Origin: CAYQQU01 sp964419545
GTDB lineage: Bacteria > Bacteroidota > Bacteroidia > Chitinophagales > Saprospiraceae
DNA length: 64,000 nucleotides
Assembly: GCA_964419545.1 (NCBI GenBank)
Contig: CAYQQU010000002.1
Coordinates: 1-64,000, forward strand
Reading direction: 5' to 3'
The position numbers and the translations under genes were made by a program. Under the pieces are notes generated by a model. The model was not told the origin of the DNA. It searched no databases and saw only the letters and a list, made by a program, of their open reading frames with translations. Positions 14,514 to 24,612 of this stretch are shown one piece after another (within the stretch, counting starts at the first letter, position 1; the number at the start of each line of letters is the position of its first letter).

Positions 14514-17500
14514 ATGCTTCACAAGCGTTTTTTCCGTTTTTTCCTGTACCTCGCGATCAGCGTAGCGATCAGTTCGTTGTTGCTGCTCTTTGGGGTCACC
14601 GGGCTGGCCTATTACATCGCCGTTTCCGACCAGGAACAGGTGCCGGAGTTGGTCGAAGAAACCTGCCGGGAACAATTTGGGGTAAAGGCCACCTTCTCGC
14701 ACTATCGCTTTCAATACTACGAATACTTTCCTTTTTTATCCTTGTCGCTTCGCGATGTTTCCCTGCGCGATCCCGACACGGCCTCCGTCGAACTGTTACA
14801 CGTCGAGGAGCTGAACGTTCTCTTCCGGCCCTGGAAGCTGTTGCGCCGGGAGCTCGTGGTCAAATCCTTCATCGCCGACACCATCGATATCCGTATGATC
14901 CGGCGGGCGGACGGAAGCAGCAATACCGACTTTTTGAGTCGGGGCCGACTGGGCAGCGATGGAACTTCTCCGCTTTATTCCAAAAAATCGATCCAGGAAT
15001 TCCAGATCAACCACCTGCATTTTCTGCTCCGGGATTCGCTCCACGGAAAGCACCACGACTTCGTCATCCGGCGCAGCACGTTCGAATTCCTGGAACGCGA
15101 AGGTGCAACGGAGATCCGGCACCGCGGAACCTGGCAATTCAACGGCCTGGTCTTTAAGCCGAAAAACGGCCCCTTCCTGCGGAATACCGCGGCGGAGATG
15201 GACCTGCACCTGGCCCTGGAACGCGATTCGGAAAAGGTGCGCCTGCTGCCTTCCACGATGAATGTCGATACCAACGCCCTGGCGATGCAGGGGGTGCTGG
15301 AACTTGCCGATACCGGGCGCATCCGGCTGGAAATCGCCAGTGCAGGCATTCGGCTGGAGACGGTTCGGCCCTGGCTGGCGAATAACCTGCAACAGGCGCT
15401 GGCGCCTTATCGCCTCGATGAGCCAGTGCGTACCGAGATCGTGATCGACGGGCCGCTGGGTCGGGGCATGGCCCAGCCGATCGACCTTCGCTTTTCCGCT
15501 CGAAACGCCAATCTGGCTACCGCCACGCTGAGCTTCACGGAAGCGAATCTGTCCGGCCGCTACGTCAATAACTGCGATTCCTCCGGTCGCATCACCCCCC
15601 ATACCGATTGCCTGACCTTCGAACAGTTTTCGGGTAAGCTGTTCGACCGGTTTCCCTTTCAAGGCGCTTATCATGCTCAGGATCTCAAAAACCCGATGGT
15701 GAGCGTGACGGCCTCCGCGAGCTTCTCCCTGGGAGAAGCGGCCCGCTATCTGCCTCCCGAAATCCGCGTCTGGCGGGGCCGGGCGACGGTGCGATTCGAC
15801 TACCGGGGCCGGCCGGAAGAATTACTTGATCCGGCCGTGCGGCGACCGACGATGACGCTTTCCGGCGAGGCCAATTTGCAAAATACCTCCCTGACTTACC
15901 TGCCCTCACATTCGATCCTCAGCGGGTTTGAGGCCGATCTCACTTTTGACGAGTCCAACCTGACCATAGAACGCGCGTCGGGAGCGGTCGATGGCGAACC
16001 CTTTCAGCTGAGCGGCCGATTCCGGTCTTTTGTACCCCTGGTGCTCGACAAGCCGGCTTCACTCCGCACCTACCTGCGTGTAGAGGCGCCGCCCTTGCAC
16101 CTCGATCGCTATTTACAGCCGTCGGAAAAGGCCGGTCGCCGCAGCCGGCGTCGCCAGTCGCAAACCGACGCTCTCCTGGCAGGAGAAGTGGGGCGCATTT
16201 TCGGCGCTATTGCCCGGCGCACACACCTCAAGCTGGTAGTGAATGCTCCGGAAGTCCGCTACCGAAAGCTGCGGGCCACCCAAACCCGGATGACCATGCG
16301 CCTGCTGCCTGATTGCGAGAACGGCGGCGCCTGTCTGATGATCGATGAATTTGCCGGCCGGATCTACGGCAATCTGCCGCTGCAGGGTACGATGCAACTG
16401 ACGCACTTTTCAGACCCCCGCCTCGCCATGCAGCTTCAGCTGGCCGCCCCGTTGCGTTCTTTCGGGCGCATGCTGCCGCGCAATCTGCTGACCGTCGGCG
16501 AAGGGAACCTCGACCTGGAACTGAACTACCGTGGAAAGCTCGATGATTATTTCGAGCTGAACCGCAATCTATTGCGCGGAGAACTGAGCGGCGCCGTTTC
16601 TCTGTCCGGCGTTTCCGCAGCGTACCTCCCGGCCGGGTATGAGGCGCGCCGCTTGAACGCTCGCCTGCAGTTCGATGACAAAAACCTGTATTTCGACTCG
16701 CTTTCTATGGTGCTCAACGAAAATGCGCTGAGCGCTACCGGCCAGGTGACCAACCTGCTGCCTTTTCTGTTCTCCCAAAAGCAACAGTTTTCTGCGGATT
16801 TTGAAGTGATCGGCGATACGATCAACCTCAATCATTTTCCCATCGCCGACAGCTTAAAAAAAGAAAAACCGAGGCGGGCGTCGACGCCTAACCGGATTTC
16901 CGGACAGTTCCGAAGAGTGGTGCGAGGATTGTCAGGGGAGCTAAAACTGAAGGCCGGCCAATTGCGCTATCACGACTTTTTGCTCTCCGAATTGGGGCTA
17001 AAAGGAAAGTACAACGATCCCGGCTGCGATGCCGCGGCGGGGTGCATTACCATCGAAGAACTTGTGGCGACCACCTTCGGCGATCTGCCGCTCCGGGCGA
17101 CCTTGAAAATTAACGACCTGAGCGATCCCTTCGTGCGGGGAAATATGCAGCTCACCCTGCCGCTGACGAAGCTGAACCCCGTGTTGCCGCCGGAAAAATT
17201 GCGGTTCGATACCGGCCATGTCGACCTGGTGTTGGCCTACGCCGGGCAGCCCCACGACCAGCTCGACCCGGAAGCAGCGCTGCTGAAAGCCCGGCTGGTC
17301 GGCTGGGGGCGGCTGCGCGACGCCGGCCTCACTTTTCTGCCGCGGGGATATCAGTTTGAAAAAGGCCGGGGCGTTTTTACTTTCGACGATCAGGGGGTAG
17401 TCATTCAGGAACTGGATTTTGAACTGAACCGAAACGCCCTTCAGGCCACCGGCAGAATTGAAGGTTTGCTGCCGTTTATCCTCAAACCCGACAGCCAGCT

Positions 17501-18425
17501 GCTGCAGGCCAGGCTGCGGATGCGCTCGCCCGACTTCAACCTGGACCATTTCTCCGTGCCGGGCCGCATTGCCAAGCCGCCTGCATCGCCCGACCGGCAG
17601 GGCGAGATCGAACAGCTGGTGGAAAGTGGATTGGCCAATATATCCGCCGAAGTGGAGATCGACCTGGATCAGGTCCGCTACCAGCAATTTACCGCCCACG
17701 AGGTGACCGGCGACCTGGTGATGACCTCCGATTCCCTGCACATCAAAAAAGCGATGATGGAGCTGGCCGACGGGCAGTTCGTTTTCGACGGGCGCATCGA
17801 CCAATTGGCCAAAGACTCCCCACGCATCGATATCCGGGCAAAATTGCGGGAAACCGATATCAGCAAACTATTCTTTGCTTTCGGGAACTTCGGTCAGTCG
17901 GATATGACTTACCACAACATCCGGGGCCGGTTGACCGGCGACGTTACCTTCCGGGCCAGGGCGGATAACCACTACGAGCTGATGCCCGCTTCTATGAGCG
18001 GAGCTTTCGATCTGCAGATCGATGACGGCGAGCTGATCGAGCTGCCCGGGCTGATGAATATCAATAACTTTCTCTTCAAAGGGCGCAACCTCAGGGAAGT
18101 CAAGTTCGCCACCCTAAAAAACGCTTTTCTGTTGGAGGGACAAACCCTGCGGGTTAATTACTTCGACGTCGTCTCCTCGGCTTTCACTTTTGGGGTCGAA
18201 GGACAATACTGCCTGGGCGATACCGCGCAGACCGACTTGCTTTTTCAGGTGCCCATACGCAACCTTTTCCGGCAGGAGCTGAGCGAAGAGGCGCTGAAAA
18301 ACATGGCAAAAAGCGCTTCCGGCCTTTCTATTCTGGTACGCGCTACCGGCGACGAAGACAATAAGCTGAACTTCAAGTGGGTGCTTTCGCGCAAGGACTT
18401 CGAAAAAGACCGCAACGGGCAGTAA
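14514..18425 (+). CDS. AsmA-like family protein (very large)
   Basis: The 1303-residue product has an N-terminal membrane helix (about 12-38) and then a long, repetitive beta-rich periplasmic part. AsmA-type features are the opening LSLRDVSLRDP with LNVLFRPWKLL, recurrent units of the form FDDKNLYFDSLSMVLNENAL and the C-terminal LPGLMNINNFLFKGRNLREV. AsmA/TamB-class proteins form hydrophobic grooves that move phospholipid between inner and outer membranes; this role is inferred by family. The gene stands alone, with a repeat element upstream and a convergent neighbour only 9 bp beyond its stop. Confidence 0.85.
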   Translation: MLHKRFFRFFLYLAISVAISSLLLLFGVTGLAYYIAVSDQEQVPELVEETCREQFGVKATFSHYRFQYYEYFPFLSLSLRDVSLRDPDTASVELLHVEELNVLFRPWKLLRRELVVKSFIADTIDIRMIRRADGSSNTDFLSRGRLGSDGTSPLYSKKSIQEFQINHLHFLLRDSLHGKHHDFVIRRSTFEFLEREGATEIRHRGTWQFNGLVFKPKNGPFLRNTAAEMDLHLALERDSEKVRLLPSTMNVDTNALAMQGVLELADTGRIRLEIASAGIRLETVRPWLANNLQQALAPYRLDEPVRTEIVIDGPLGRGMAQPIDLRFSARNANLATATLSFTEANLSGRYVNNCDSSGRITPHTDCLTFEQFSGKLFDRFPFQGAYHAQDLKNPMVSVTASASFSLGEAARYLPPEIRVWRGRATVRFDYRGRPEELLDPAVRRPTMTLSGEANLQNTSLTYLPSHSILSGFEADLTFDESNLTIERASGAVDGEPFQLSGRFRSFVPLVLDKPASLRTYLRVEAPPLHLDRYLQPSEKAGRRSRRRQSQTDALLAGEVGRIFGAIARRTHLKLVVNAPEVRYRKLRATQTRMTMRLLPDCENGGACLMIDEFAGRIYGNLPLQGTMQLTHFSDPRLAMQLQLAAPLRSFGRMLPRNLLTVGEGNLDLELNYRGKLDDYFELNRNLLRGELSGAVSLSGVSAAYLPAGYEARRLNARLQFDDKNLYFDSLSMVLNENALSATGQVTNLLPFLFSQKQQFSADFEVIGDTINLNHFPIADSLKKEKPRRASTPNRISGQFRRVVRGLSGELKLKAGQLRYHDFLLSELGLKGKYNDPGCDAAAGCITIEELVATTFGDLPLRATLKINDLSDPFVRGNMQLTLPLTKLNPVLPPEKLRFDTGHVDLVLAYAGQPHDQLDPEAALLKARLVGWGRLRDAGLTFLPRGYQFEKGRGVFTFDDQGVVIQELDFELNRNALQATGRIEGLLPFILKPDSQLLQARLRMRSPDFNLDHFSVPGRIAKPPASPDRQGEIEQLVESGLANISAEVEIDLDQVRYQQFTAHEVTGDLVMTSDSLHIKKAMMELADGQFVFDGRIDQLAKDSPRIDIRAKLRETDISKLFFAFGNFGQSDMTYHNIRGRLTGDVTFRARADNHYELMPASMSGAFDLQIDDGELIELPGLMNINNFLFKGRNLREVKFATLKNAFLLEGQTLRVNYFDVVSSAFTFGVEGQYCLGDTAQTDLLFQVPIRNLFRQELSEEALKNMAKSASGLSILVRATGDEDNKLNFKWVLSRKDFEKDRNGQ

Positions 18426-18434
18426 AATTCACCT

Positions 18435-19568
18435 CTAAGGTTGATAGGATATCCGGTAAATGGCATTGGCGAAATCGTCGGAGACCAGCAGGGAGCCGTC
18501 GGGCATCAGCTCCAGGTCGACGGGCCGTCCCCAGGCATCGTCGGCCGCTTCGTCGAGCCAGCCTTCGGCGAAAGGAGTGTAGTTTGTCGCCCGGAAATTT
18601 TCATCGAGCGTGACGAGCATCACCCGGTAGCCGATCTTTTTGCTGCGGTTCCAGGAGCCGTGCTCCGCAATCAGTACCTGAGAGCGGTAGGATGCGGGGA
18701 ATTGTTCTCCGGTATAAAACACCATGCCCAGGGGGGCTACGTGGGGCCCCAGGTTCTGTACCGGCGGTTCGAAATCTTCGCAATCCGCCAGGTCTCCGTA
18801 TTCGGGATCGGGCAGGTTGCCCTGGTGGCAGAAAGGATAACCGAAATGCATGCCCGTGCGCGACGCCCGGTTGAGCTCGCAGGCCGGCAGGTCGTCGCCG
18901 AGCCAGTCGCGGCCATTATCCGTAAACCAGAGTTCCTGCGTTTCGGGATGCCAGGTGAACCCTACGGTATTGCGAATGCCTCGCTGGACGATCTCCAGGT
19001 TGGCGCCGTCGGGGTCGATGCGGGTGATGGTGCAAAACAATTCATTGTCGGGATTGCAGATGTTGCAGGGTGCGCCGACCGGAACATAGAGCTTGTCGTC
19101 AGGGCCGAAAGCGATGTATTTCCAGCCGTGGTGGGTTTCCTTGGGATAGCCGTCGAATACTACGGTCGGCTCGGGCGGGTCGGCGAGGTGGTTTTCGATA
19201 TCGGAGAACTTAAGTATGCGGCTCACTTCGGCTACATAGAGGTCGCCGTCGCGGAAAGCCACGCCATTGGGCATTTGCAGTCCTTTGGCTAAAGTATATC
19301 GCTTTTCGGCCACAAAATCCCGGTCTTCGTCCCGCAGCGCATATACCTTCCCTTCGCCGCGCGTTCCCACGAACAAGGTGCCGTTCGGCGAGCGCTCCAG
19401 CGACCGGGCATTTTTGACGTCGGCCGCAAAGACCTCAATTTGGAAACCTTCCGGCAGGCGAATATCGTCCAACCGGAGCTTTGTGGGTTCCAGTATGCCG
19501 CTACGGGGCGGATTGACGTTACCGCAGCCGATCATTAAAAGAAAAAAGGCGAGCACCAGGGGCTTCAT
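18435..19568 (-). CDS. Sorbosone/PQQ-type sugar dehydrogenase-like lipoprotein
   Basis: The 377-residue product starts with a lipoprotein signal and lipobox LMIGC (Cys15). The remainder is a six-bladed propeller of the soluble glucose/sorbosone dehydrogenase family: LPEGFQIEVFAADVKNARSL, HHGWKYIAFGPDDKLYVPVG, RGIRNTVGFTWHPETQELWF, DLELMPDGSLLVSDDFANAIYR. Members typically bind PQQ and calcium, but cofactor ligands cannot be proven here. It lies 41 bp downstream of the OmpA/PD40 gene on the same strand and may be co-transcribed. Confidence 0.87.
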   Translation of the reverse strand: MKPLVLAFFLLMIGCGNVNPPRSGILEPTKLRLDDIRLPEGFQIEVFAADVKNARSLERSPNGTLFVGTRGEGKVYALRDEDRDFVAEKRYTLAKGLQMPNGVAFRDGDLYVAEVSRILKFSDIENHLADPPEPTVVFDGYPKETHHGWKYIAFGPDDKLYVPVGAPCNICNPDNELFCTITRIDPDGANLEIVQRGIRNTVGFTWHPETQELWFTDNGRDWLGDDLPACELNRASRTGMHFGYPFCHQGNLPDPEYGDLADCEDFEPPVQNLGPHVAPLGMVFYTGEQFPASYRSQVLIAEHGSWNRSKKIGYRVMLVTLDENFRATNYTPFAEGWLDEAADDAWGRPVDLELMPDGSLLVSDDFANAIYRISYQP

Positions 19569-19609
19569 GAAGTGGTGGGTTTATTTCCGTGGGAAAAAAG
19601 CGCAGTCTA

Positions 19610-21724
19610 TTAATAAAGGTTGATCAGGTCCGGATAGTTTTCGACATAACTTTTTTCCTCGCCTTTTCCCAGACGCACCCCGTCTACGTAGGCGACGATG
19701 TAAGCGCTGCTCCTTCCGGCGGCGGCTACTTTTTTCTGCAGTTTTCTGGCCGCCGCCACTGTTTTTTCCGCACCGACGGTAAACCGGTAGAATTCCGAAT
19801 CCGGGTTTTTCTCGATCATGGGGTAGTCAAACTCGGACATAATGGGGCTGGTAAAAGTATTGCGCATGGCCGCGGCAAACTGCACCTTGTACATCAGCCC
19901 TCGGTTCGGTAAGGGAGGAGTCGAAAAAGAAGATTTCAATTCGGTTGGCGAACCCACCTTTGGACTTTGCCCGTGCGAACCGGCAAAGTGGAAAGCGACG
20001 ATCGTTTCGTCTGCGGCGGCTCCGTCCCACGTTGCGAGGAGGCCGCGCTTGTAGATCGCCTGCCTGGCGACGCCCTGCTTTTCCAGGTAGGCGGCAGCTT
20101 TTTCCGCAGCGTCGATCGCGCGGTCGAAGGCCGGCTTTCCGGCGCCTGCTGCCGGGCTATAGCCGGTGATGACGATTCGCGCGCCGGGTGTGGCCTTGAG
20201 GGTGGCCGCGATTTCCTGCAGGCTTTGCCGGTGTTCGGCATCGATTGTATTTTCGCCCGCTGGGAACCAGAGCGGGGCGATCCTGGGCGATTCCGTCGCA
20301 GCGGTGTCTTTCGGCGTATTGGGAGTGCGTGGAATGTCCAGGCGGAGATCACGCGATTCGCTTAGCCGGGGCGGCGTTTTCTGAGGCGGCGCGTTATAAG
20401 TCAGCGGCGCTTCCTGCTCTTCCAGGAAGTCGTTAAAGTATGCCACATAAAGGTCTCGCTTCCCCTGCCCGTCCTTGCGGGAGGACGCGAAGAACGCGGT
20501 AAACCCGTCGCGGCTCAGCCGGAAGTGGGTATCGTCTCCTGCCGAATTAATGGGGATGTTCAGGTGTTCGGGCTTCATCCAGCGCTTGGTCTTGTAGTTG
20601 TACATCGACTTCAGCACGTCGAAGCCGCCGATGCTCAGGTCGCTGCGGGTGGAGCTGAAGTACAGGACCTGCCCGTTGCGGGAGAGGAAGGGGCTTACTT
20701 CGTCGAAAGGCGTATTGACCTCCGGGCCCAGATTTTCGGGAATCGTCCAGCTGCCATGGTGCAGGCGCGACTGGTAGATATCGTACCCTCCCTGGCCGCC
20801 GGGGCGTTTGCTGGCGAAGAAAAGGAGGGTGTCATTGTAGAAGTAAAGATCGCGGTCGCCTACCCCCCCGTTGACGGGGGCGATGAAGGGGTTGGAAGTA
20901 AGTACTCTCTGATCGGCCGATGCGAAAGTATCGATCAGGATGTCTCCTTGTCCCAGTTCCAGGCCTTTTTGGTAGTACAAAACGACGCCGTCGCCGCCGA
21001 AGTCGAGGAGTACATCGTGGCGAGGGCTGTTGAGCAGGTAGTGCATAGCGTTCACCTGGCCCCACACGCCATTTTCCATCCGGCAGGAGTAGATGTCGCT
21101 GAAGTATTGACCCAGGCGCTGGTCGGGGAGGCCGGCCCGGGAGCGCAGGCCGCCGTTGCTACCCTCGCGGGCGGAAGAGAAGTAGAGTTTGTCGTGGTGG
21201 TTGGGGCTCAGCAGCGGGGCGAATTCATCGTATTTGGTATTGACGCCGGTGCCGAGGTTTTCAACGAAAGCGTTCGGTTCGTCGTACTGGACGCGCATGC
21301 CCAGGGCGCAGCGTTTGATATCTTCCCAGACCAATCGCCGGTTGGGCGCGTTGAAGTCGAGGAGGCCGAGATAGGATTTGTAGTATTCCGCCGCCTTTTG
21401 AAATTCGTGGCGGGCGTGGTAGATTTTTCCGGCGAAGAGCCAGCATTCGGGATAAGGCCATTTTTCTTCATTGATCAGCTCCTGCAAGACGTCCATTGCC
21501 GCCTCCAGCTCGTTGAGCTGATAATGGCAAAGCGCAATGATAAAACGGGCTTCTTTGTCTTCCCGGCTCAGCTGGCGGGAAGCGGTCAATAGCGCCAACG
21601 CCTCTTCGTACCGATGGTGGTCGAAGAGCTCTCTGGCCAGTCGTTTTTTCTCGCTGGCGTCCTGCGCCGTCAGGCCGGTAGCGGCCGAAAGCAGCAAAAG
21701 CAGCAGTAGCAGCCCTTTTTTCAT
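19610..21724 (-). CDS. OmpA-like outer-membrane protein with TPR, PD40 repeats and a C-terminal tail domain
   Basis: The 704-residue product has a signal peptide (ending GLTAQ), TPR-like helices (25-140) and PD40 repeats (about 170-400; PLLSPNHHDKLYFSSAREG, PFLSRNGQVLYFSSTRSD). A divergent OmpA-like domain (about 480-570; ARIVITGYSPAAGAGKP) follows, in which the usual GHTD motif is replaced by GYSP. After a linker, the last 100 residues (YKVQFAAAMRN... to the end) look like a SPOR-type sugar-binding fold. Its architecture parallels the protein at 12195-14141 but the peptidoglycan-binding motif is degenerate. Confidence 0.85.
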   Translation of the reverse strand: MKKGLLLLLLLLSAATGLTAQDASEKKRLARELFDHHRYEEALALLTASRQLSREDKEARFIIALCHYQLNELEAAMDVLQELINEEKWPYPECWLFAGKIYHARHEFQKAAEYYKSYLGLLDFNAPNRRLVWEDIKRCALGMRVQYDEPNAFVENLGTGVNTKYDEFAPLLSPNHHDKLYFSSAREGSNGGLRSRAGLPDQRLGQYFSDIYSCRMENGVWGQVNAMHYLLNSPRHDVLLDFGGDGVVLYYQKGLELGQGDILIDTFASADQRVLTSNPFIAPVNGGVGDRDLYFYNDTLLFFASKRPGGQGGYDIYQSRLHHGSWTIPENLGPEVNTPFDEVSPFLSRNGQVLYFSSTRSDLSIGGFDVLKSMYNYKTKRWMKPEHLNIPINSAGDDTHFRLSRDGFTAFFASSRKDGQGKRDLYVAYFNDFLEEQEAPLTYNAPPQKTPPRLSESRDLRLDIPRTPNTPKDTAATESPRIAPLWFPAGENTIDAEHRQSLQEIAATLKATPGARIVITGYSPAAGAGKPAFDRAIDAAEKAAAYLEKQGVARQAIYKRGLLATWDGAAADETIVAFHFAGSHGQSPKVGSPTELKSSFSTPPLPNRGLMYKVQFAAAMRNTFTSPIMSEFDYPMIEKNPDSEFYRFTVGAEKTVAAARKLQKKVAAAGRSSAYIVAYVDGVRLGKGEEKSYVENYPDLINLY

Positions 21725-21793
21725 TCCGGTGGGGTTAATTTAGCCTTGTTGATATCCCAAAAACAGTATTTGACTTGTTTTTATACAGCTATC

Positions 21794-21820
21794 TTCCGGC
21801 CGCAGCCATGGCGGCCGGAA
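21794..21820. other. Stem-loop between co-directional genes
   Basis: TTCCGGCCGC (21794-21803) and GCGGCCGGAA (21811-21820) form a perfect 10-bp stem with a 7-nt loop just past the stop of the E2 gene. There is no clear T tract on the minus strand, so it may act as a Rho-assisted terminator or a 3'-end stabiliser, not a classic intrinsic terminator. Confidence 0.5.
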
Positions 21821-21823
21821 AGA

Positions 21824-23173
21824 TTAAATTTTCCTTTCCGTATCGAACGCCTCGAGGTAATCGGCCACCCGGCGCACGAAAGAACCGCCGAGGAAGCCGT
21901 CGACGACCCGGTGATCGTAAGATAGCGACAGAAACATCAGCTGGCGCACGGCGATGAGGTCGCCGTATTCCGTTTCGACCACGGCGGGTTTTTTGCGGAT
22001 GGCCCCCGTAGCCAGTATCGCTACCTGCGGTTGATTGATGATCGGGGTGCCCATGACGTTGCCGAACGTACCGACATTGGTGATGGTGAAGGTGCCGCCC
22101 TGTATTTCTTCGGGCTTAAGCTGGTTGTTGCGGGCCCGGCCGGCCAGGTCGTTGACCGCCTTGGTGAGGCCCAGCAGGTTCAGGTGATCGGCTTGTCTGA
22201 TTACCGGTACGATCAGGTTGCCCGAAGGCAGCGCCGTGGCCATCCCGATGTTGATATTCTTCTTGCGGATGATCTTATTCTCATCGACCGAAATGTTGAT
22301 CATCGGGAAATCCTGGATGGCTTTGATGACCGCCTCTACAAAGATAGGAGTAAAGGTAATTTTTTCACCGTATTTTTCCTGAAACGCGCGCTTCACGCGG
22401 TTGCGCCAATTGACGAGGTTGGTGACGTCGGCTTCCACGAAAGAAGTAACGTGGGGAGAAGTCTGCTTGGAGGCCACCATGTGCTTGGCGATCAGCAGGC
22501 GCATGCGGTCCATTTCTATGATCTCGGTCTCGCCGTTAACGCTGCCGGAGGCCGGCGGGGTGTAAGCAGTAGTGGCTGCTGCGGGCGGTTGTTGCGGCGT
22601 AGGCGGCGCCTGGGGCTGCGGTTTTGGTTGGGGCGTTTTTCGGTTTTCGACGTAGGACAGGATATCTTTTTTGGTCACCCGGCCCTGCAGACCGCTGCCT
22701 TCGATCTGTTCGAGTTCCGCGAGGGGGATATTTTCTTTCCGGGCGATATTGCGGACGAGCGGCGAATAGAACCGGCCGGCGGCGCCGGTGCTCGCCGGTT
22801 GGGCGGGGGCGGTCGAAGTGGTCACCTCGGCCGGCTGCCGTTGGGGCGCCGGTTCTTTTTGTCCGTTGGAAGCATGGCCGTTGGCGCCGGCCCCGGTGTC
22901 GAGGCTGGGAGAAGCTTCGGGCTCGGCGGCCGCTTCCGTTTCGATAAGTGCGATGACCTTGCCTATTTCTACCGTTTCGTTTTCTTCGTAAAGCAGTTTG
23001 GCGATGGTGCCTTCAACTGGAGAAGGCACCTCGGAATCCACCTTGTCGGTGGCGATCTCGAGGATGGTTTCATCCACTTCCACCTTATCTCCGGGCTGCT
23101 TGACCCACTTCAGGATGGTGGCTTCCATGATGCTTTCGCCCATCTTGGGCATGATCAGTTCAACTTGAGCCAT
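21824..23173 (-). CDS. Dihydrolipoamide acyltransferase (E2) of a 2-oxoacid dehydrogenase
   Basis: The 449-residue E2 enzyme has a lipoyl domain (1-78) with lipoylated Lys44 in EIATDKVDSEVPSP and a Pro/Ala/Gln-rich swinging linker. A peripheral-subunit-binding domain (about 137-180; YSPLVRNIARKENIP) is followed by a second flexible linker and a catalytic domain ending SYDHRVVDGFLGG, whose His and Asp are the acyltransferase residues. It transfers acyl groups to CoA. Whether the complex uses pyruvate, 2-oxoglutarate or branched-chain oxoacids is unclear; no E1 or E3 gene is adjacent. A canonical promoter lies at 23249-23279. Confidence 0.92.
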   Translation of the reverse strand: MAQVELIMPKMGESIMEATILKWVKQPGDKVEVDETILEIATDKVDSEVPSPVEGTIAKLLYEENETVEIGKVIALIETEAAAEPEASPSLDTGAGANGHASNGQKEPAPQRQPAEVTTSTAPAQPASTGAAGRFYSPLVRNIARKENIPLAELEQIEGSGLQGRVTKKDILSYVENRKTPQPKPQPQAPPTPQQPPAAATTAYTPPASGSVNGETEIIEMDRMRLLIAKHMVASKQTSPHVTSFVEADVTNLVNWRNRVKRAFQEKYGEKITFTPIFVEAVIKAIQDFPMINISVDENKIIRKKNINIGMATALPSGNLIVPVIRQADHLNLLGLTKAVNDLAGRARNNQLKPEEIQGGTFTITNVGTFGNVMGTPIINQPQVAILATGAIRKKPAVVETEYGDLIAVRQLMFLSLSYDHRVVDGFLGGSFVRRVADYLEAFDTERKI

Positions 23174-23248
23174 AATGTTGTTTGTAACTGGTTATTATTT
23201 GGTTGTTGCGTACGCGGATGTCGGCCTGGGCAACGGCCTTCCAGGCCG

Positions 23249-23279
23249 CAAAAATAACTGAATTTCACGGCTATAACAA
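23249..23279 (-). promoter_or_regulatory. Bacteroidota-type promoter for the E2 gene
   Basis: On the minus strand TTG (23279-23277), exactly 20 nt, then TATTTTTG (23256-23249), matching the TTG/TAnnTTTG consensus. It would give a 5' leader of about 70 nt ahead of 23173. Confidence 0.75.
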
Positions 23280-23328
23280 GCTCGCACCATGGTCAGCCGG
23301 GGAAATGTGGCATTGGCGTACTTTAATT

Positions 23329-24588
23329 TTAAACGGGCGCCGGGGCGTATTGTTCCTTGACGAACTGGCGAATGAGGTTGAGCGCGTGTACGGAGGCGTA
23401 CTGAATATTTTTCAACCGGTCTTTCCCCGCTTGCAGTCTGACGGCTCTTACCACATCCGCGTTGCCGACGGCCATCCAGATGGTGCCCACCGGTTTTTCG
23501 GGCGTGCCGCCGCCGGGGCCGGCGATGCCGGAAATGGCGATGGCGACGTCGGTTCCCAGCAGGTCGAGGGCGCCGGTTGCCATTTCTTTCACCGTCGCTT
23601 CGCTCACTGCGCCGTGGCGGGCCAGCGTTTCGGGATTGACGTTCAGCAGCCGGGTTTTGAGTTCGTTCGAATACGAAACGACCCCGCCTGAAAAGTAGCG
23701 CGAAGAACCCGGCACGGCGGTGATGCGGTGGGCGAGGTAGCCGCCGGTGCAGCTTTCGGCGGTGCCCAGGGTGATTTGATGCTCCAGCAGTTGTTGTCCG
23801 ATCACGGCTTCCAGGCTGTCGTTTTCCCGGCCGAAGAGGAGGTCGGGGATGAGGCCGGCGAGTTCGGTCGCCTTTTCTTCCAACCGGCGCTCCAGTTCCT
23901 CCTGATCATCGCCGGTAGCCGTCAGGCGCAACCGTACTTGTCCCAGGTTGGGCAGGTAGGCCAGCTTGAAGCCGTCGGGAAGGTTTTTTTCGAATGCCGT
24001 AAGGCGGGCGGCGATGTTGCTCTCGCCTTCGCCGACGGTAAGCAGCGTGCGATGCGCGATCGGGCGGCCGGGGAAGCGGCGCAACAGCCGGGGGATTACT
24101 TCTTTTTCCATCAGGTATTCCATCTCGTAAGGCACGCCGGGCATGGAGACGACAATTTTGCCCTGGTGCTCGAACCACATCCCCGGCGCGGTGCCCATCC
24201 TATTGGGCAACAACTCGGCGTTGGCGGGCAGAAAACACTGCCGGCGGTGGGCTTCGGTGGGGGTGCGCTCCAATCGCTCGAATATGCGGAGAATGCGATC
24301 GTAAGTAGGCTGGTGGAATACCAGTTCTGCGCCGAAATAGTCGGCCAGCGTCTTTTTCGTAATGTCGTCCTTGGTAGGGCCCAGTCCGCCCGTTATCAAT
24401 ACGGCGTCGGCCTTGTTCAGGGCCTGGTCGAGCGTTGTGCGAATCGCCTCCGCATCGTCGCCTACGGTAGCGATACCGACGAGGTGGGCGCCGTGAAGAT
24501 TGAGCTGCCGGCCGATCCAGCCGGAGTTGGTGTCGATGGTCTGTCCGATCAGGAGTTCGTCGCCGATGGTGAGGATATGTATTCTCAT
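23329..24588 (-). CDS. cinA: CinA-family protein (nicotinamide-nucleotide amidohydrolase)
   Basis: The 419-residue two-domain CinA has an N-terminal MoeA/MogA-like (COG1058) domain (1-170) beginning RIHILTIGDELLIGQTIDTN, with GGLGPTKDD. The C-terminal NMN deamidase domain (about 265-419) has TAESCTGGYLAHRITAVPGS, GVVSYSNELK and ISGIAGPGGG; the Ser in AESCTGG and the GIAGPGG loop fit the deamidase site. It recycles nicotinamide mononucleotide to nicotinate mononucleotide. It is 24 bp downstream of birA and probably co-transcribed. Confidence 0.95.
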   Translation of the reverse strand: MRIHILTIGDELLIGQTIDTNSGWIGRQLNLHGAHLVGIATVGDDAEAIRTTLDQALNKADAVLITGGLGPTKDDITKKTLADYFGAELVFHQPTYDRILRIFERLERTPTEAHRRQCFLPANAELLPNRMGTAPGMWFEHQGKIVVSMPGVPYEMEYLMEKEVIPRLLRRFPGRPIAHRTLLTVGEGESNIAARLTAFEKNLPDGFKLAYLPNLGQVRLRLTATGDDQEELERRLEEKATELAGLIPDLLFGRENDSLEAVIGQQLLEHQITLGTAESCTGGYLAHRITAVPGSSRYFSGGVVSYSNELKTRLLNVNPETLARHGAVSEATVKEMATGALDLLGTDVAIAISGIAGPGGGTPEKPVGTIWMAVGNADVVRAVRLQAGKDRLKNIQYASVHALNLIRQFVKEQYAPAPV

Positions 24589-24612
24589 GGATAGTGATTT
24601 TCGATCATGGCG

